From: UBA5336 sp964506685 | GTDB taxonomy: Bacteria; Pseudomonadota; Alphaproteobacteria; Caulobacterales; Hyphomonadaceae | NCBI GenBank assembly: GCA_964506685.1 | Contig: CAZDMQ010000003.1 | Location: forward strand, 1-64,000 | Length of the DNA: 64,000 nt | Reading direction: 5' to 3' | Part shown: piece after piece, positions 9,571 to 18,743 of the stretch | Layout: each line of letters starts with the position of its first letter | How positions within the stretch are numbered: the first letter of the stretch is position 1 | The notes under the pieces: generated by a model | Seen by the model: the letters and a program-made list of their open reading frames with translations, nothing else | Database searches by the model: none | Told to the model about the DNA's origin: nothing | Made by a program: the position numbers and the translations under genes

Positions 9571-10560
9571 TCAGGACCAGCAGCCCTCCGCCCAGTCGAG
9601 GACCGTTCGGATCAGCGCCTCGCGGGTCCAGGAGAAGGAATGGTCACCGTCAAGTCGGACCGAAGTCAGCTCGATGCCCGGCTCGGCGCCGAAGGCTGCG
9701 GCCATCGGCTCGTGCACGGCCTCGACATCGACGGCCTCGTCGGAATTGGCCGCAATGAGAAGGATACGTTTGCCTGCGAGGCGCGGCGCCAGGGCGCGCA
9801 CGTCGAAGGCGTCGCGATTGACGAGGATCTCCTCGACCATGACATCGCCGCTGGTGCCGGCGAGCGGGCCGTCGGAGAGATAGTCACCATAGCGCCGGAA
9901 GCCGAGATAGGCCTCCGGACTCGCCTCGATCCGGGCGGCCGAGGCGCCAAAGTCGGCCGCCGCGAGGCCGCCCGCACAGCTCACCGCCGGGTCCCGGGCA
10001 GCGGCCTGCAGCGCGGCCCAGCCGCCCATGGAGTGGCCGAGAATGCCGATACGTTCAGGATCGGCACGCAGCCTTTCAGCCTCGGCGATGATGTAGGCTC
10101 TCGCCACGGCAACATCCTCGATCACGTTCGAGAAGCTGAAATCACCGCCCGAGCCCCAGGCGCCGCGATAGTGGAAGAAGACGGTATTGTAGCCCGCCCG
10201 GCGCAGGGCCTGGGCGAGGTCGAGACTTTTCTCGTTGCCCGGAAAGCCATGCAGGACAAGAAACGTCGGGTGTGGGCCCGCACCATTGGCCAGATAGGCG
10301 ATGCCATTCAGCCGGTGGCCATGGCTGTCGAAGGCTAGTTCGGCGATGGCCGGGGGATGCGCCTCGTCGATGCGCGACGGATCCTGGAAGACCGGGTCGT
10401 ATGGCGGCGGGTCGACCGGTTCCGGCGCGTTCGCCTGCACGGCGCGGTCGGGACCCGCGTCTGCACGGGCAGCATCCATAGCCGGCTCCCTGTCCGGTGT
10501 CGCTGCGCAACCAGCCAGAAACAGCACCAGCACTGCAGCACGTCCAATTTTCGTGACCAT
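9571..10560 (-). CDS. Putative lipoprotein alpha/beta hydrolase
   Basis: A 329-residue protein with a lipoprotein signal peptide (lipobox FLAGC, Cys18) and a serine-hydrolase fold. The oxyanion-side motif LVLHGFPGNE is at about 101-110. The nucleophile elbow GHSMGG has Ser177, and a C-terminal GDHSF supplies the probable His. It resembles dienelactone-hydrolase/BAAT-like esterases, and the substrate is unknown. The start at 10560 is chosen over a GTG/ATG 18 bases upstream because GGAGGGGAG lies seven bases before it. It ends 22 bp past the convergent acs. It is probably anchored in the inner or outer membrane facing the periplasm. Confidence 0.75.
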   Translation of the reverse strand: MVTKIGRAAVLVLFLAGCAATPDREPAMDAARADAGPDRAVQANAPEPVDPPPYDPVFQDPSRIDEAHPPAIAELAFDSHGHRLNGIAYLANGAGPHPTFLVLHGFPGNEKSLDLAQALRRAGYNTVFFHYRGAWGSGGDFSFSNVIEDVAVARAYIIAEAERLRADPERIGILGHSMGGWAALQAAARDPAVSCAGGLAAADFGASAARIEASPEAYLGFRRYGDYLSDGPLAGTSGDVMVEEILVNRDAFDVRALAPRLAGKRILLIAANSDEAVDVEAVHEPMAAAFGAEPGIELTSVRLDGDHSFSWTREALIRTVLDWAEGCWS

Positions 10561-10672
10561 AGCGCGACTCCCCTCCATGTCTCATCTTGCCGGCACCATT
10601 CTCGCGCGGCACGAACAGGTTTCAAGCGTAAACTTGGCGCAGAGCCGGAAGCGGGGCAAAAGGGCGCCCAGT

Positions 10673-10759
10673 GCGGGCGTGGCGAAATTGGTAAACGCAG
10701 CGGACTTAAAATCCGCCGGCCGTATGGCCTTGCCGGTTCAATCCCGGCCGCCCGCACCA
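10673..10759 (+). tRNA. tRNA-Leu (anticodon UAA)
   Basis: A class II tRNA of 87 bases including encoded CCA. The acceptor stem GCGGGCG pairs perfectly with CGCCCGC (10749-10755). The anticodon stem-loop GCGGA-CTTAAAA-TCCGC gives anticodon TAA. A long variable arm (GGCCGTATGGCC type) and the T-arm GCCGG-TTCAATC-CCGGC are present. It decodes UUA, a rare codon in this GC-rich genome. Confidence 0.97.
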
Positions 10760-10765
10760 ATCCTT

Positions 10766-10848
10766 CCTGATCCCATATCGCTTCGCTCACATGGATCGTG
10801 CTCAGGGCGCGCCTGCCTGATCCCGTATCGCTTCGCTCACATGGATCG
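10766..10848. repeat. 33-bp direct repeat pair, 50-bp period, just after tRNA-Leu
   Basis: Two copies of a 33-bp sequence (10766-10798 and 10816-10848) differ at a single base. They share CTGATCCC, TATCGCTTCGCTCACATGG and ATCG. They lie 7 bp after the encoded CCA of tRNA-Leu and 98 bp before the photolyase-like start. They could be a local tandem duplication, part of a transcript leader, or remnants of insertion at the tRNA. No integrase is nearby. Confidence 0.8.
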
Positions 10849-10945
10849 CGCTTGTCTATTGGTTTTGGCGCTGATCTCCCGGTGCAGGCCCCCGCCAGAA
10901 CCGCTCCCCCTGCAATGCGAGGTCCGGCGGCCTATCTGCCGGGAC

Positions 10946-12178
10946 ATGACCGACCTCTTCCCCGATCTCGACGCCATCGACTTCACCCCGACCCGCCGTG
11001 CCGGCCTTGCCCGCCTGGCAGCCTTCAGAGCCCGCATGGGCCGCCCCTATGCCGAGCGCCGCAATCATGATCTTGGCCCCGGCAATCGCTCGAACGTCTC
11101 GGCGCTATCGCCCTGGGTCCGGTCGCGCACCTTGCTGGAGTCGGAGCTGGTGGTCGCCGCGCTGGAGCGCCACGCCCCTTCGACCGCCGACAAGTTCATT
11201 CAGGAAGTCTGCTGGCGCACCTATTTCAAGGGTTGGCTGGAACATCGCCCCGATGTCTGGACCCAGTACTGCGACAATCGCGACCGCATGCTGGATACCG
11301 TCGCCGCCGGTCGTGCGTTGGGGAGCAGCTATGAAGCCGCGATCGAGGGCAGAACCGGTCTCGAGGGGTTTGACGACTGGGCCAGGGAACTCGTGGAGAC
11401 AGGCTATCTTCATAACCACGCCCGCATGTGGTTCGCCTCGATCTGGATCTTCACACTCGGCCTGCCCTGGGAACTGGGCGCGGACTTTTTCATCCACCAC
11501 CTCATGGACGCCGATCCGGCCTCCAACACCTGTTCATGGCGCTGGGTTGGCGGCCTGCACACACCGGGCAAGACCTACCTGGCCCGGCGCAGCAATATCG
11601 AGACATACACCGGCGGCCGGTTCGCCCCGACTGGATTGGCAAGCGCAGCCCCCGCCCTCGCGGGGTCAAACCCGGACCCCGTCCCGCCCCTCCGGGGCGA
11701 TCCCCTTCCCAAGGGTGACATCGCCGTCCTCCTGACCGAGGAGGACCTGCATGTCGAAACGCTCCCCCCGGCTGGCACGAGGGTGACAGCTCTGGCGGGC
11801 CTGTCCCTCACGGACGCGCGCTCACCGGGCGGCGCCGGCGCTGTCGCGCGGCATTTCCATGACGGCGTGCTGGCCGACGCTCTGGCGCGGGGCCGCACGC
11901 TCTGGTCGCTCGATGCCGCGCCGGTGCTGGGGCCCGATGCTGTGCATGACTGGGCAGGTTCGACCGGCTGCCAGACGATTGTCACCGGATACCCGCCGGT
12001 CGGCTGGGTCCGACCGCGCCTGGAGGCCCTGCGGGCGGAGCTTGCAGCGCAGGCGATCGAGCTACGCTTCCTGCAGCGTGAATGGGACCAGGCCTTCTGG
12101 CCGCATGCACGACGGGGGTTCTTCGGTCTGAAGAAAGCCATCCCGACGATGCTGGCCGGGCTTGGCGATCTGTCCTGA
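10946..12178 (+). CDS. Photolyase/cryptochrome-like flavoprotein with C-terminal alpha/beta domain
   Basis: A 410-residue protein that starts directly with a photolyase FAD-binding domain and has no N-terminal antenna domain. FAD-contact motifs include LSPWVRSRTL, FIQEVCWRTYFKGW, the signature TGYLHNHARMWFASIW, and LMDADPASNTCSWRWVGG. After a Pro-rich linker (about 235-255) comes an alpha/beta region. It ends in LQREWDQAFWPHARRGFFGLKKAIPTML, which recalls the end of the antenna domain usually placed first. I recall similar proteins labelled deoxyribodipyrimidine photolyase in other Alphaproteobacteria, without known function. DNA repair is not established. The frame is open far upstream through the tRNA gene, so the ATG at 10946 is chosen as the first codon giving a family-like N-terminus. 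Its ribosome site is weak. Confidence 0.78.
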   Translation: MTDLFPDLDAIDFTPTRRAGLARLAAFRARMGRPYAERRNHDLGPGNRSNVSALSPWVRSRTLLESELVVAALERHAPSTADKFIQEVCWRTYFKGWLEHRPDVWTQYCDNRDRMLDTVAAGRALGSSYEAAIEGRTGLEGFDDWARELVETGYLHNHARMWFASIWIFTLGLPWELGADFFIHHLMDADPASNTCSWRWVGGLHTPGKTYLARRSNIETYTGGRFAPTGLASAAPALAGSNPDPVPPLRGDPLPKGDIAVLLTEEDLHVETLPPAGTRVTALAGLSLTDARSPGGAGAVARHFHDGVLADALARGRTLWSLDAAPVLGPDAVHDWAGSTGCQTIVTGYPPVGWVRPRLEALRAELAAQAIELRFLQREWDQAFWPHARRGFFGLKKAIPTMLAGLGDLS

Positions 12179-12284
12179 AGCGGCACGCGACGCAAGCCCG
12201 GATGACATCACTGCGCCGCTTGAACTCGCCATCGGGCCTGCGCGTCCGGTCGGCGAACCGGCCCGGACGCGGCTTTCCCTTGCT

Positions 12285-14714
12285 TCAATGCGCGCGAACA
12301 TCGCCGGCTGGCGGCACACCGGTTTCGGGCTTGGTACCGGACAGCTGGGCCTGCAGGGCCGCTTCATCGGCCGCCGTCCACTCGATTGGTGTGAGCGGAC
12401 GGGTCAGCGCCCGGGCAAGAACCTCGTTGACATCGGAAACCGGCACGATGGTCAGCCCCGAAAGCACCGTTTCGGGGATCTCCGTCAGGTCCTTCTCATT
12501 CTCGGCCGGGATCAGCACGGTGCGGATGCCGCCGCGCTTTGCCGCCAGGAGCTTCTCCTTCAGCCCGCCAATGGGCAGGACGCGCCCGCGCAGGGTGACC
12601 TCCCCGGTCATCGCGATTTCCCGGCTCACCGGATTGCCGGTCAGCAGCGAGACGATGGCCGTGGTCATGGCGATACCGGCCGACGGACCGTCCTTGGGCG
12701 TGGCCCCCTCGGGAACGTGGACGTGGATGTCGGTCGTCTGGAACACGGTCGGCCGGATGCCCAGCATCACCGCCCGCGAACGCACAAGGGAACTCGCTGC
12801 CTGGATCGATTCCTTCATCACATCGCGCAGGTTGCCGGTCACCTTCATGTTGCCGCGACCCGGCATCTGCACGGCCTCGATGGTCAGCAGGTCACCGCCG
12901 GTCTCGGTCCAGGCCAGCCCTGTCACGGCACCGATCTGGTCGGTCTCGTCGGCCAGGCCATAGCGGAACTTCCGCACACCGGCAAAATCAGCAAGGTTTT
13001 CGGGCGCCACCACGACCTGTTCAAGGCCTTCGGTCTGTGCGATCTGGCGCACCGCCTTGCGGGCGAGGCGGGCAATCTCGCGCTCGAGATTCCGCACACC
13101 GGCCTCGCGGGTGTAGTAGCGGACGAGATCGAGAATGGCCCCGTCGGTGACGATCCATTCCCCTTCGCCGAGGCCATGGTTCTCCATCACCTTCGGCAAC
13201 AGGTGTCGCCTGGCGATTTCCAGCTTCTCTTCTTCCGTGTAGCCCGCGATCCGGATCACTTCCATCCGGTCGAGCAGGGGCTGGGGCATATTGAGTGAGT
13301 TCGCCGTCGTCACGAACATCACGTCGGAGAGATCGTAATCGACTTCGAGGTAATGGTCGTTGAACGTCGAATTCTGCTCCGGATCGAGCACCTCGAGCAG
13401 GGCCGAAGCCGGGTCGCCGCGATAATCCATCCCCATCTTGTCGATCTCGTCGAGCAGGAAGAGCGGATTACCCGATTTCGCCTTTTTCAGGGACTGGATG
13501 ATCCGGCCCGGCATTGAGCCGATATAGGTCCGGCGGTGCCCGCGGATCTCGCTTTCATCGCGCACCCCGCCCAGCGAGACGCGCACGAATTCCCGCCCCG
13601 TCGCCTCGGCGATCGAACGGCCGAGCGACGTCTTGCCAACGCCCGGAGGGCCGACAAGGCAGAGAATGGGGCCCCGCATCTTCTCGGTCCGCTTGTTCAC
13701 GGCGAGATATTCGAGAATTCGTTCCTTGACCTTCTCGAGCCCGTAATGGTCATCATCAAGCTGGGCCTCGGCCTTGTCGAGATCGATCGTGATCTCCTTG
13801 CGCTCGCCCCATGGCAGCGAGACCAGCCAGTCAAGATAATTGCGCACGACGGTGGATTCCGCCGACATCGGGCTCATCTGGCGCAGCTTCTTGAGCTCGC
13901 CCTCGGCCTTGGTGCGGGCTTCCTCACTGAGTTTGGTTTCGGCGATCTTCTGTTCCAGATCGGCCAGCTCGTCGCGTTCGCCGCCTTCACCTCCACCCTC
14001 GCCAAGCTCGCGCTGGATCGCCTTCATCTGCTCGTTGAGATAGTATTCCCGCTGGGTCTTCTCCATCTGCCGCTTGACGCGGTTCTTGATCTTCCGCTCC
14101 ATCTGGAGCATGCCCATCTCGCCTTCCATCAGCGCAAAGACCTTTTCGAGACGGGCCTTGGCGTCGGCAAGTTCGAGCAATTCCTGCTTGTCCGACAGTT
14201 TGACCGAAAGCTGGGATGCCACGGCATCGGCGAGTTTTCCCGGCTCGGCGATCTGTGCAACGGTCGACACGCTTTCCGGCGGGATCTTGCGGTTCAGCTT
14301 CACATAGCTCTCGAACTGTTCCTGCACCGCGCGGATCAGCGCTTCCATGTCCTCGTCCACGGGAAGGGCGACGGCGATCTCGCGGGTATCGGCTTCGAAA
14401 TAATCGCCCCGGTCATGCAGCCTCTCCAGCAGCGCCCGGGCCTTTCCTTCGACCAGGACCTTGACCGTCCCATCGGGCAGCTTGAGCAATTGCAGGATTG
14501 AGGCAACTGTCCCCACCTCATGGATATCGTCGGCCGTGGGGTCATCTGTGGAGGCGTCGCGCTGGGCCACGAGCATGATCTCGTTCTCGCCTTCCTCGAC
14601 CATCTCGAGCGCGCGCACGGACTTGTCACGCCCCACGAAAAGCGGCGCAACCATGTCGGGAAACACGACAATATCGCGCAAGGGCAGCACTGGCAGGGAT
14701 TTCAGTTCGGGCAT
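12285..14714 (-). CDS. lon: ATP-dependent protease Lon
   Basis: An 809-residue LonA protease with an N-terminal substrate-recognition domain (LPLRDIVVFPDMVAPLFVGR), a coiled-coil region, and an AAA module with Walker A GPPGVGKTS and Walker B PLFLLDEIDKM. The C-terminal peptidase domain has catalytic Ser678 (PKDGPSAGIAM) and Lys721 (PIGGLKEKLLAAK). It degrades misfolded and regulatory proteins in the cytoplasm. It is the third gene of clpP-clpX-lon, but a 400-bp spacer separates it from clpX, so it probably has its own promoter. hupB, often next in other bacteria, is absent: the next gene is the convergent photolyase-like gene. Confidence 0.98.
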   Translation of the reverse strand: MPELKSLPVLPLRDIVVFPDMVAPLFVGRDKSVRALEMVEEGENEIMLVAQRDASTDDPTADDIHEVGTVASILQLLKLPDGTVKVLVEGKARALLERLHDRGDYFEADTREIAVALPVDEDMEALIRAVQEQFESYVKLNRKIPPESVSTVAQIAEPGKLADAVASQLSVKLSDKQELLELADAKARLEKVFALMEGEMGMLQMERKIKNRVKRQMEKTQREYYLNEQMKAIQRELGEGGGEGGERDELADLEQKIAETKLSEEARTKAEGELKKLRQMSPMSAESTVVRNYLDWLVSLPWGERKEITIDLDKAEAQLDDDHYGLEKVKERILEYLAVNKRTEKMRGPILCLVGPPGVGKTSLGRSIAEATGREFVRVSLGGVRDESEIRGHRRTYIGSMPGRIIQSLKKAKSGNPLFLLDEIDKMGMDYRGDPASALLEVLDPEQNSTFNDHYLEVDYDLSDVMFVTTANSLNMPQPLLDRMEVIRIAGYTEEEKLEIARRHLLPKVMENHGLGEGEWIVTDGAILDLVRYYTREAGVRNLEREIARLARKAVRQIAQTEGLEQVVVAPENLADFAGVRKFRYGLADETDQIGAVTGLAWTETGGDLLTIEAVQMPGRGNMKVTGNLRDVMKESIQAASSLVRSRAVMLGIRPTVFQTTDIHVHVPEGATPKDGPSAGIAMTTAIVSLLTGNPVSREIAMTGEVTLRGRVLPIGGLKEKLLAAKRGGIRTVLIPAENEKDLTEIPETVLSGLTIVPVSDVNEVLARALTRPLTPIEWTAADEAALQAQLSGTKPETGVPPAGDVRAH

Positions 14715-15114
14715 TCATGCCTCCTTTGTCATTGACGCCATTCCGCTTGCGGCAATGGGCCATCCAGGCGTCCCGATCCGGGCCCGCCTCGTATGGTTGG
14801 GAATGTGTGGTTTGCCAGCAGCCGCTTCAAGCACTAACACGCCTGTCAAGCAGTTGCCGGCCCCTTGTCTTCCGCCTGCTGCGCGCCCATGCGCAGGGCG
14901 TGCCGGCGGCCGGCCCTGCAAGATCACCGGCGGCAACGGACCGCCCGGGCAACTCGCGTCCAGCCGACCCGCCATCACGATGTGTCGGGCAGCGTGATGT
15001 CTCCCCATGACAAGGATGGACCCCGCCCGATCACGGCGTGGAGATCGGGGCCAGAAACCCGACTCAGTCAGAGAGGACCCACGCAGGGCAGCTGCCACTG
15101 AACCGGGGCCGGCC
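14715..15114. other. 400-bp spacer between clpX and lon
   Basis: No convincing gene is seen on either strand. The part nearest lon must hold its ribosome site (AAAGGAGG, about 5 bases before the ATG). It also contains a CTTGAA box (14826-14831, minus strand) followed 15 bases later by CCACACATT. This is a poor match to an alphaproteobacterial sigma-32 promoter. The rest has no clear terminator or hairpin with a T-run. Confidence 0.5.
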
Positions 15115-16380
15115 CTAGCTGGCCGTGCTGGTCGCGGCCGCTTCGGCATGGACATACAGCGGTTCGGCCGTGCCTTCGACCACTTCGCCCTTGATCACCA
15201 CTTCCGATATGCCGCGAAGGTTCGGCAACTCGAACATGGTATCCAGCAGGATTGCCTCCATGATCGAGCGGAGCCCGCGCGCACCGGTCTTGCGAATGAT
15301 CGCCCTCTTCGCAACGGCCACAAGCGCATCATCGGTGAAAGTCAGCGTGACGTCCTCCATGTCGAACAGTCTCTGGTACTGCTTGAGGAGCGCGTTCTTC
15401 GGCTCGGTCAGGATCTTGATCAGGGCGTCCTCGTCGAGATCCTCGAGCGTTGCCAGCACAGGCAGGCGGCCAATGAATTCCGGGATCAGGCCATAGCTCT
15501 GGAGATCTTCCGGCTCGACGCTGCGCAGCACTTCGCCGGTCCCACGCTCATCGGCATCCTGGACCTCGGCGCCGAACCCGACGCGTGTGCCCTCGCCGCG
15601 ACGGGCAATGATCTTCTCAAGGCCAGCAAAGGCGCCGCCGCAGATGAACAGGATATTGGTGGTATCGACCTGGAGGAATTCCTGCTGGGGATGCTTGCGC
15701 CCGCCCTGCGGTGGCACCGAGGCCACGGTCCCTTCCATGATCTTCAGCAGCGCCTGCTGCACGCCCTCACCGCTGACATCGCGGGTGATGGAGGGATTGT
15801 CGGACTTGCGCGAGATCTTGTCGATCTCATCGATGTAGACGATGCCGCGCTGCGCCCGCTCGACATTGTAGTCGGCCGCCTGGAGAAGCTTGAGGACGAT
15901 GTTCTCCACATCCTCGCCAACATAGCCCGCCTCGGTCAGTGTCGTGGCATCGGCCATCGTGAACGGCACGTCGAGAATGCGGGCGAGGGTCTGCGCAAGC
16001 AGGGTCTTGCCGCAGCCGGTGGGGCCGATCAGCAGGATATTCGATTTTGCCAGTTCCACGCCGTCGGACTTCGCCGCGTGGGCAAGGCGCTTGTAGTGGT
16101 TGTGCACCGCGACCGACAGGATCCGCTTGGCATAGGTCTGGCCGATCACATAATCGTCAAGGACGTCGCAGATCTCCTGCGGCGTCGGCACACCCTCGCG
16201 GGTGCGGACCATGTTGCTCTTGTTCTCCTCACGGATGATGTCCATGCAGAGCTCAACGCATTCGTCGCAGATGAACACGGTCGGCCCGGCAATGAGTTTC
16301 TTCACCTCATGCTGGCTCTTTCCGCAGAAAGAACAGTAGAGCGTGTTCTTGGAATCGCCGCCATTGCCTTGCTTCGTCAT
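15115..16380 (-). CDS. clpX: ClpX, ATP-binding subunit of ClpXP protease
   Basis: A 421-residue unfoldase. The N-terminal zinc-binding domain has Cys16, Cys19, Cys38 and Cys41 (CSFC and CDEC). The AAA+ domain has Walker A GPTGCGKT, Walker B VYIDEIDKI, an RKSDNPSITRD region, and the ClpP-docking loop segment near LIPEFIGRLPV. It recognises tagged substrates, unfolds them and feeds ClpP. It lies 135 bp downstream of clpP in the same direction, the usual operon order. In Alphaproteobacteria ClpXP also drives cell-cycle proteolysis. Confidence 0.98.
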   Translation of the reverse strand: MTKQGNGGDSKNTLYCSFCGKSQHEVKKLIAGPTVFICDECVELCMDIIREENKSNMVRTREGVPTPQEICDVLDDYVIGQTYAKRILSVAVHNHYKRLAHAAKSDGVELAKSNILLIGPTGCGKTLLAQTLARILDVPFTMADATTLTEAGYVGEDVENIVLKLLQAADYNVERAQRGIVYIDEIDKISRKSDNPSITRDVSGEGVQQALLKIMEGTVASVPPQGGRKHPQQEFLQVDTTNILFICGGAFAGLEKIIARRGEGTRVGFGAEVQDADERGTGEVLRSVEPEDLQSYGLIPEFIGRLPVLATLEDLDEDALIKILTEPKNALLKQYQRLFDMEDVTLTFTDDALVAVAKRAIIRKTGARGLRSIMEAILLDTMFELPNLRGISEVVIKGEVVEGTAEPLYVHAEAAATSTAS

Positions 16381-16515
16381 ACTCGCCTCACTGCCGGGGA
16401 CGCTGTTATCACGTCCCGTTCTTCCGCTTCTGCTTCCGTGGCGATCGCAAATCGCCGACCTTGTGCCTGCGCCCCGATGTTACAAGGGACCGGGCTGTCT
16501 TGCATAGTCCGTGCC

Positions 16516-17139
16516 TTACGCCGCCTCGTCCTCGGTTCGCCGCTTGAATACCTTGTCCACGATCCCGAAAGCCTCCGCCTCCTCGGCCGTCAGGAACGTA
16601 TCCCGATCGAGTTTGCGCTCAATCGTGGCGTAATCCTGGCTTGTATGGTCGACATAGATCTGGTTCAGGCGACGCTTCATGTCGATGATTTCCTCGGCAT
16701 GGCGCTCGATATCGGTGGCCACGCCGCTATAGCCCCCGGACGGCTGGTGCAGCATGATGCGCGCATTCGGCAGGGCGATCCGATGTCCATGCGCCCCGGC
16801 GGCCAGAAGCAGTGACCCCATCGATGCGGCCTGGCCGATGCACACCGTCGCGACCGGGCACCGAATGTACTGCATCGTGTCGTAGATCGCCAGACCGGAG
16901 GTCACATACCCTCCCGGACTGTTGATATACATGGAGATTTCCTTCTTGGGATTCTCCGATTCAAGAAACAGGAGCTGCGAGGTCACAAGCGCGGCAGTGC
17001 CATCATCTATGGGGCCGGTGACGAAGATGATCCGCTCCTTGAGCAGGCGGGAAAAGATGTCGAAAGCACGCTCGCCACGGCTCGTCTGCTCCACGACCGT
17101 GGGGACGAGATTGATGGCAGTAGGATGAAACTCGGTCAT
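16516..17139 (-). CDS. clpP: ClpP protease subunit
   Basis: A 207-residue serine peptidase with the full triad: Ser106 (GQAASMGSLL), His131 (MLHQPSGG) and Asp180 (LDRDTFLTAEEA). The length is normal and a short propeptide is likely. Fourteen subunits form the chamber that partners with ClpX, encoded next. The start follows an AGGA site. A heat-shock-like promoter is proposed upstream. The divergent neighbour is an EF-hand protein gene. Confidence 0.98.
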   Translation of the reverse strand: MTEFHPTAINLVPTVVEQTSRGERAFDIFSRLLKERIIFVTGPIDDGTAALVTSQLLFLESENPKKEISMYINSPGGYVTSGLAIYDTMQYIRCPVATVCIGQAASMGSLLLAAGAHGHRIALPNARIMLHQPSGGYSGVATDIERHAEEIIDMKRRLNQIYVDHTSQDYATIERKLDRDTFLTAEEAEAFGIVDKVFKRRTEDEAA

Positions 17140-17191
17140 GAAAATCCTGTCGGAAAGGACGCTTGTGATTGCCGGATACCCCGGCTGAATG

Positions 17192-17222
17192 ACATATTTG
17201 GTGATGCGCGCATAGACGCAAG
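17192..17222 (-). promoter_or_regulatory. Candidate sigma-32-like promoter of clpP
   Basis: On the minus strand CTTGCG (17222-17217) is followed after 16 bases by CAAATATGT, resembling alphaproteobacterial heat-shock promoters (CTTG box and CNNATAT-like -10). It would place a transcript start about 45 bases before the clpP start. clpP is heat-shock controlled in relatives. This is pattern recognition only. Confidence 0.3.
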
Positions 17223-17340
17223 GGCTGAACGCCTGCCCCGCGCAGTCAACTGTGAACTGACACCGGCCACCCTAACAGCAAGTTTATGTGGTATCCACGC
17301 AACACATGACTAGGTTTAGGTCGATCAGCGGAGCAAAGCC

Positions 17341-18009
17341 ATGGCAGGTCACCGGAAATTGAAGCGCGGCGGGTGGGCTGTGCTGCCTTTGCTGCTGGCA
17401 GCCCTGCCGGCGGGCGCGCAAGTGACCGGCGCCGACGACACACGTGTCTCGGGAGACCCTGGGGAGCCCCAACCGCAGGTGCAGGCGCCCGAAACCGGAG
17501 ACAGTGACATCGTCCGCCTTCCCGGACGCGGCGAGGTCAAGGTCGAAAGCCCGCTGCTGTCCAGGAAGGACCGGCTTGCGCCGGGTGGTGGCCTGCTCGT
17601 GAGTTTCGATGCCAATGGCGACGGCGCCCTGTCTCCGGCGGAATTCGAGACCGGGCTGCGCACAGCCTTTGAAACCGCTGACAGCAACGGCAACGGCCAG
17701 CTTTCGGTCTTCGAACAGCTCGACTGGGCCGACAGCCTGCCGACCCGCGACGGGTCGCTGTCCAATCCGGTCCGGTTCGACCCCAATCTCGACCGGATGG
17801 TCAGCGATGACGAATTCTCCGCCGTCATCCGCAGCCTCGCCGCCCCCTACACGGATCCCGAAACGGGCATGCTGGACCTGGCGAAACTCAAACGCACGGA
17901 ACCGGCCGACCGGCCGGACGACGAGGCTCGCGACGGGGAGGTCGGTCTGGGACAGGGCCGGGGGAGGGAGACAAGAATGCCGCGTCCGACCCGCTCCGCG
18001 CTGGACTGA
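17341..18009 (+). CDS. Secreted or periplasmic EF-hand calcium-binding protein
   Basis: A 222-residue protein with an N-terminal signal peptide (residues 1-26, ending AGA). There are two canonical EF-hand loops, DANGDGALSPAE (90-101) and DSNGNGQLSVFE (114-125), and a third good loop DPNLDRMVSDDE (147-158). A fourth region near 172 lacks the final Glu. The rest is charged and low in complexity, with an Arg/Glu-rich tail. It should bind calcium outside the cytoplasm; the partner is unknown. GGAG lies seven bases before the start. It is transcribed away from clpP. Confidence 0.72.
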   Translation: MAGHRKLKRGGWAVLPLLLAALPAGAQVTGADDTRVSGDPGEPQPQVQAPETGDSDIVRLPGRGEVKVESPLLSRKDRLAPGGGLLVSFDANGDGALSPAEFETGLRTAFETADSNGNGQLSVFEQLDWADSLPTRDGSLSNPVRFDPNLDRMVSDDEFSAVIRSLAAPYTDPETGMLDLAKLKRTEPADRPDDEARDGEVGLGQGRGRETRMPRPTRSALD

Positions 18010-18200
18010 ATGCGCTCGAGTGAATATGCGGGCCGGCGGCTGGTCTTCGCGAGCCGCCGACCATCAGGTCACAGGTCCGGTCAGGTCCGGACCACGCCCT
18101 GAAGTCGTCCCGGGCGGAGGGCAGACCGATGGCCGCCGGGATACGCGCGACAATGAGGCCCAAGGGCACGCGCGGTAGGTATATCTGTCTCGGCGCCGCT

Positions 18201-18473
18201 TCAGTGGGCGCGGCGCAGCCACTCGCGCGCGGCCTTTTGGGCGTCGCGGATCTCGTCTTCGCTCATCTGTTCGGCCATTTCCTGACGCAGGAACCTGGCC
18301 TCTTCCACGCCGCGCGCAGCAGCGAGATTGAACCACTTGTGCGCTTCGACGAGATCCATGCCGACCCCTTCGCCGAGTGAATAGGCAAGGCCCGCCTGGT
18401 ACAGCGCTTCCGGTTCGCAAGCGGGATCGAGCCCTGCACATGGCAGCTCCATGCTCATGTCTGCAAATGCCAT
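18201..18473 (-). CDS. Small Sel1-like repeat protein
   Basis: A 90-residue cytoplasmic protein with one clear Sel1/TPR-like repeat (LYQAGLAYSLGEGVGMDLVE followed by AHKWFNLAAARGV at about 25-55). A charged helix follows, ending AREWLRRAH. Such repeats mediate protein contacts. A GAAGGAAAG ribosome site fixes the start, so the longer open frame upstream was rejected. It stands alone, about 190 bp past the end of the EF-hand gene and convergent with it. Confidence 0.72.
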   Translation of the reverse strand: MAFADMSMELPCAGLDPACEPEALYQAGLAYSLGEGVGMDLVEAHKWFNLAAARGVEEARFLRQEMAEQMSEDEIRDAQKAAREWLRRAH

Positions 18474-18743
18474 AATCGTCTTTCCTTCAACACCCGCGTC
18501 CGGCCCGGCCGTCTTCGGCCATGTGTCCCGGACGCCACCCTGCCACCGGCCATCCGGTGACAGGCCAAACATGCCGCCACCAATTTTCTTTAAGGTTAAC
18601 AAACCGGAATGGAGAACGCGCAAGTGTAAACTAACGGCGCGAAAATATTCATTCGACGGTCGGACAAACCGCGACAGCAGGGCCGTCATAGTCGCCTCGA
18701 GCCCCTCGCCTTTTGCCCGTGAGCGGCGTATGAAGCGGTTGTC

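Noticed and set aside
10301..10945. 5' extension of the photolyase-like gene through tRNA-Leu
   Set aside because: It would translate across the tRNA gene and repeats and shows no antenna-domain similarity.
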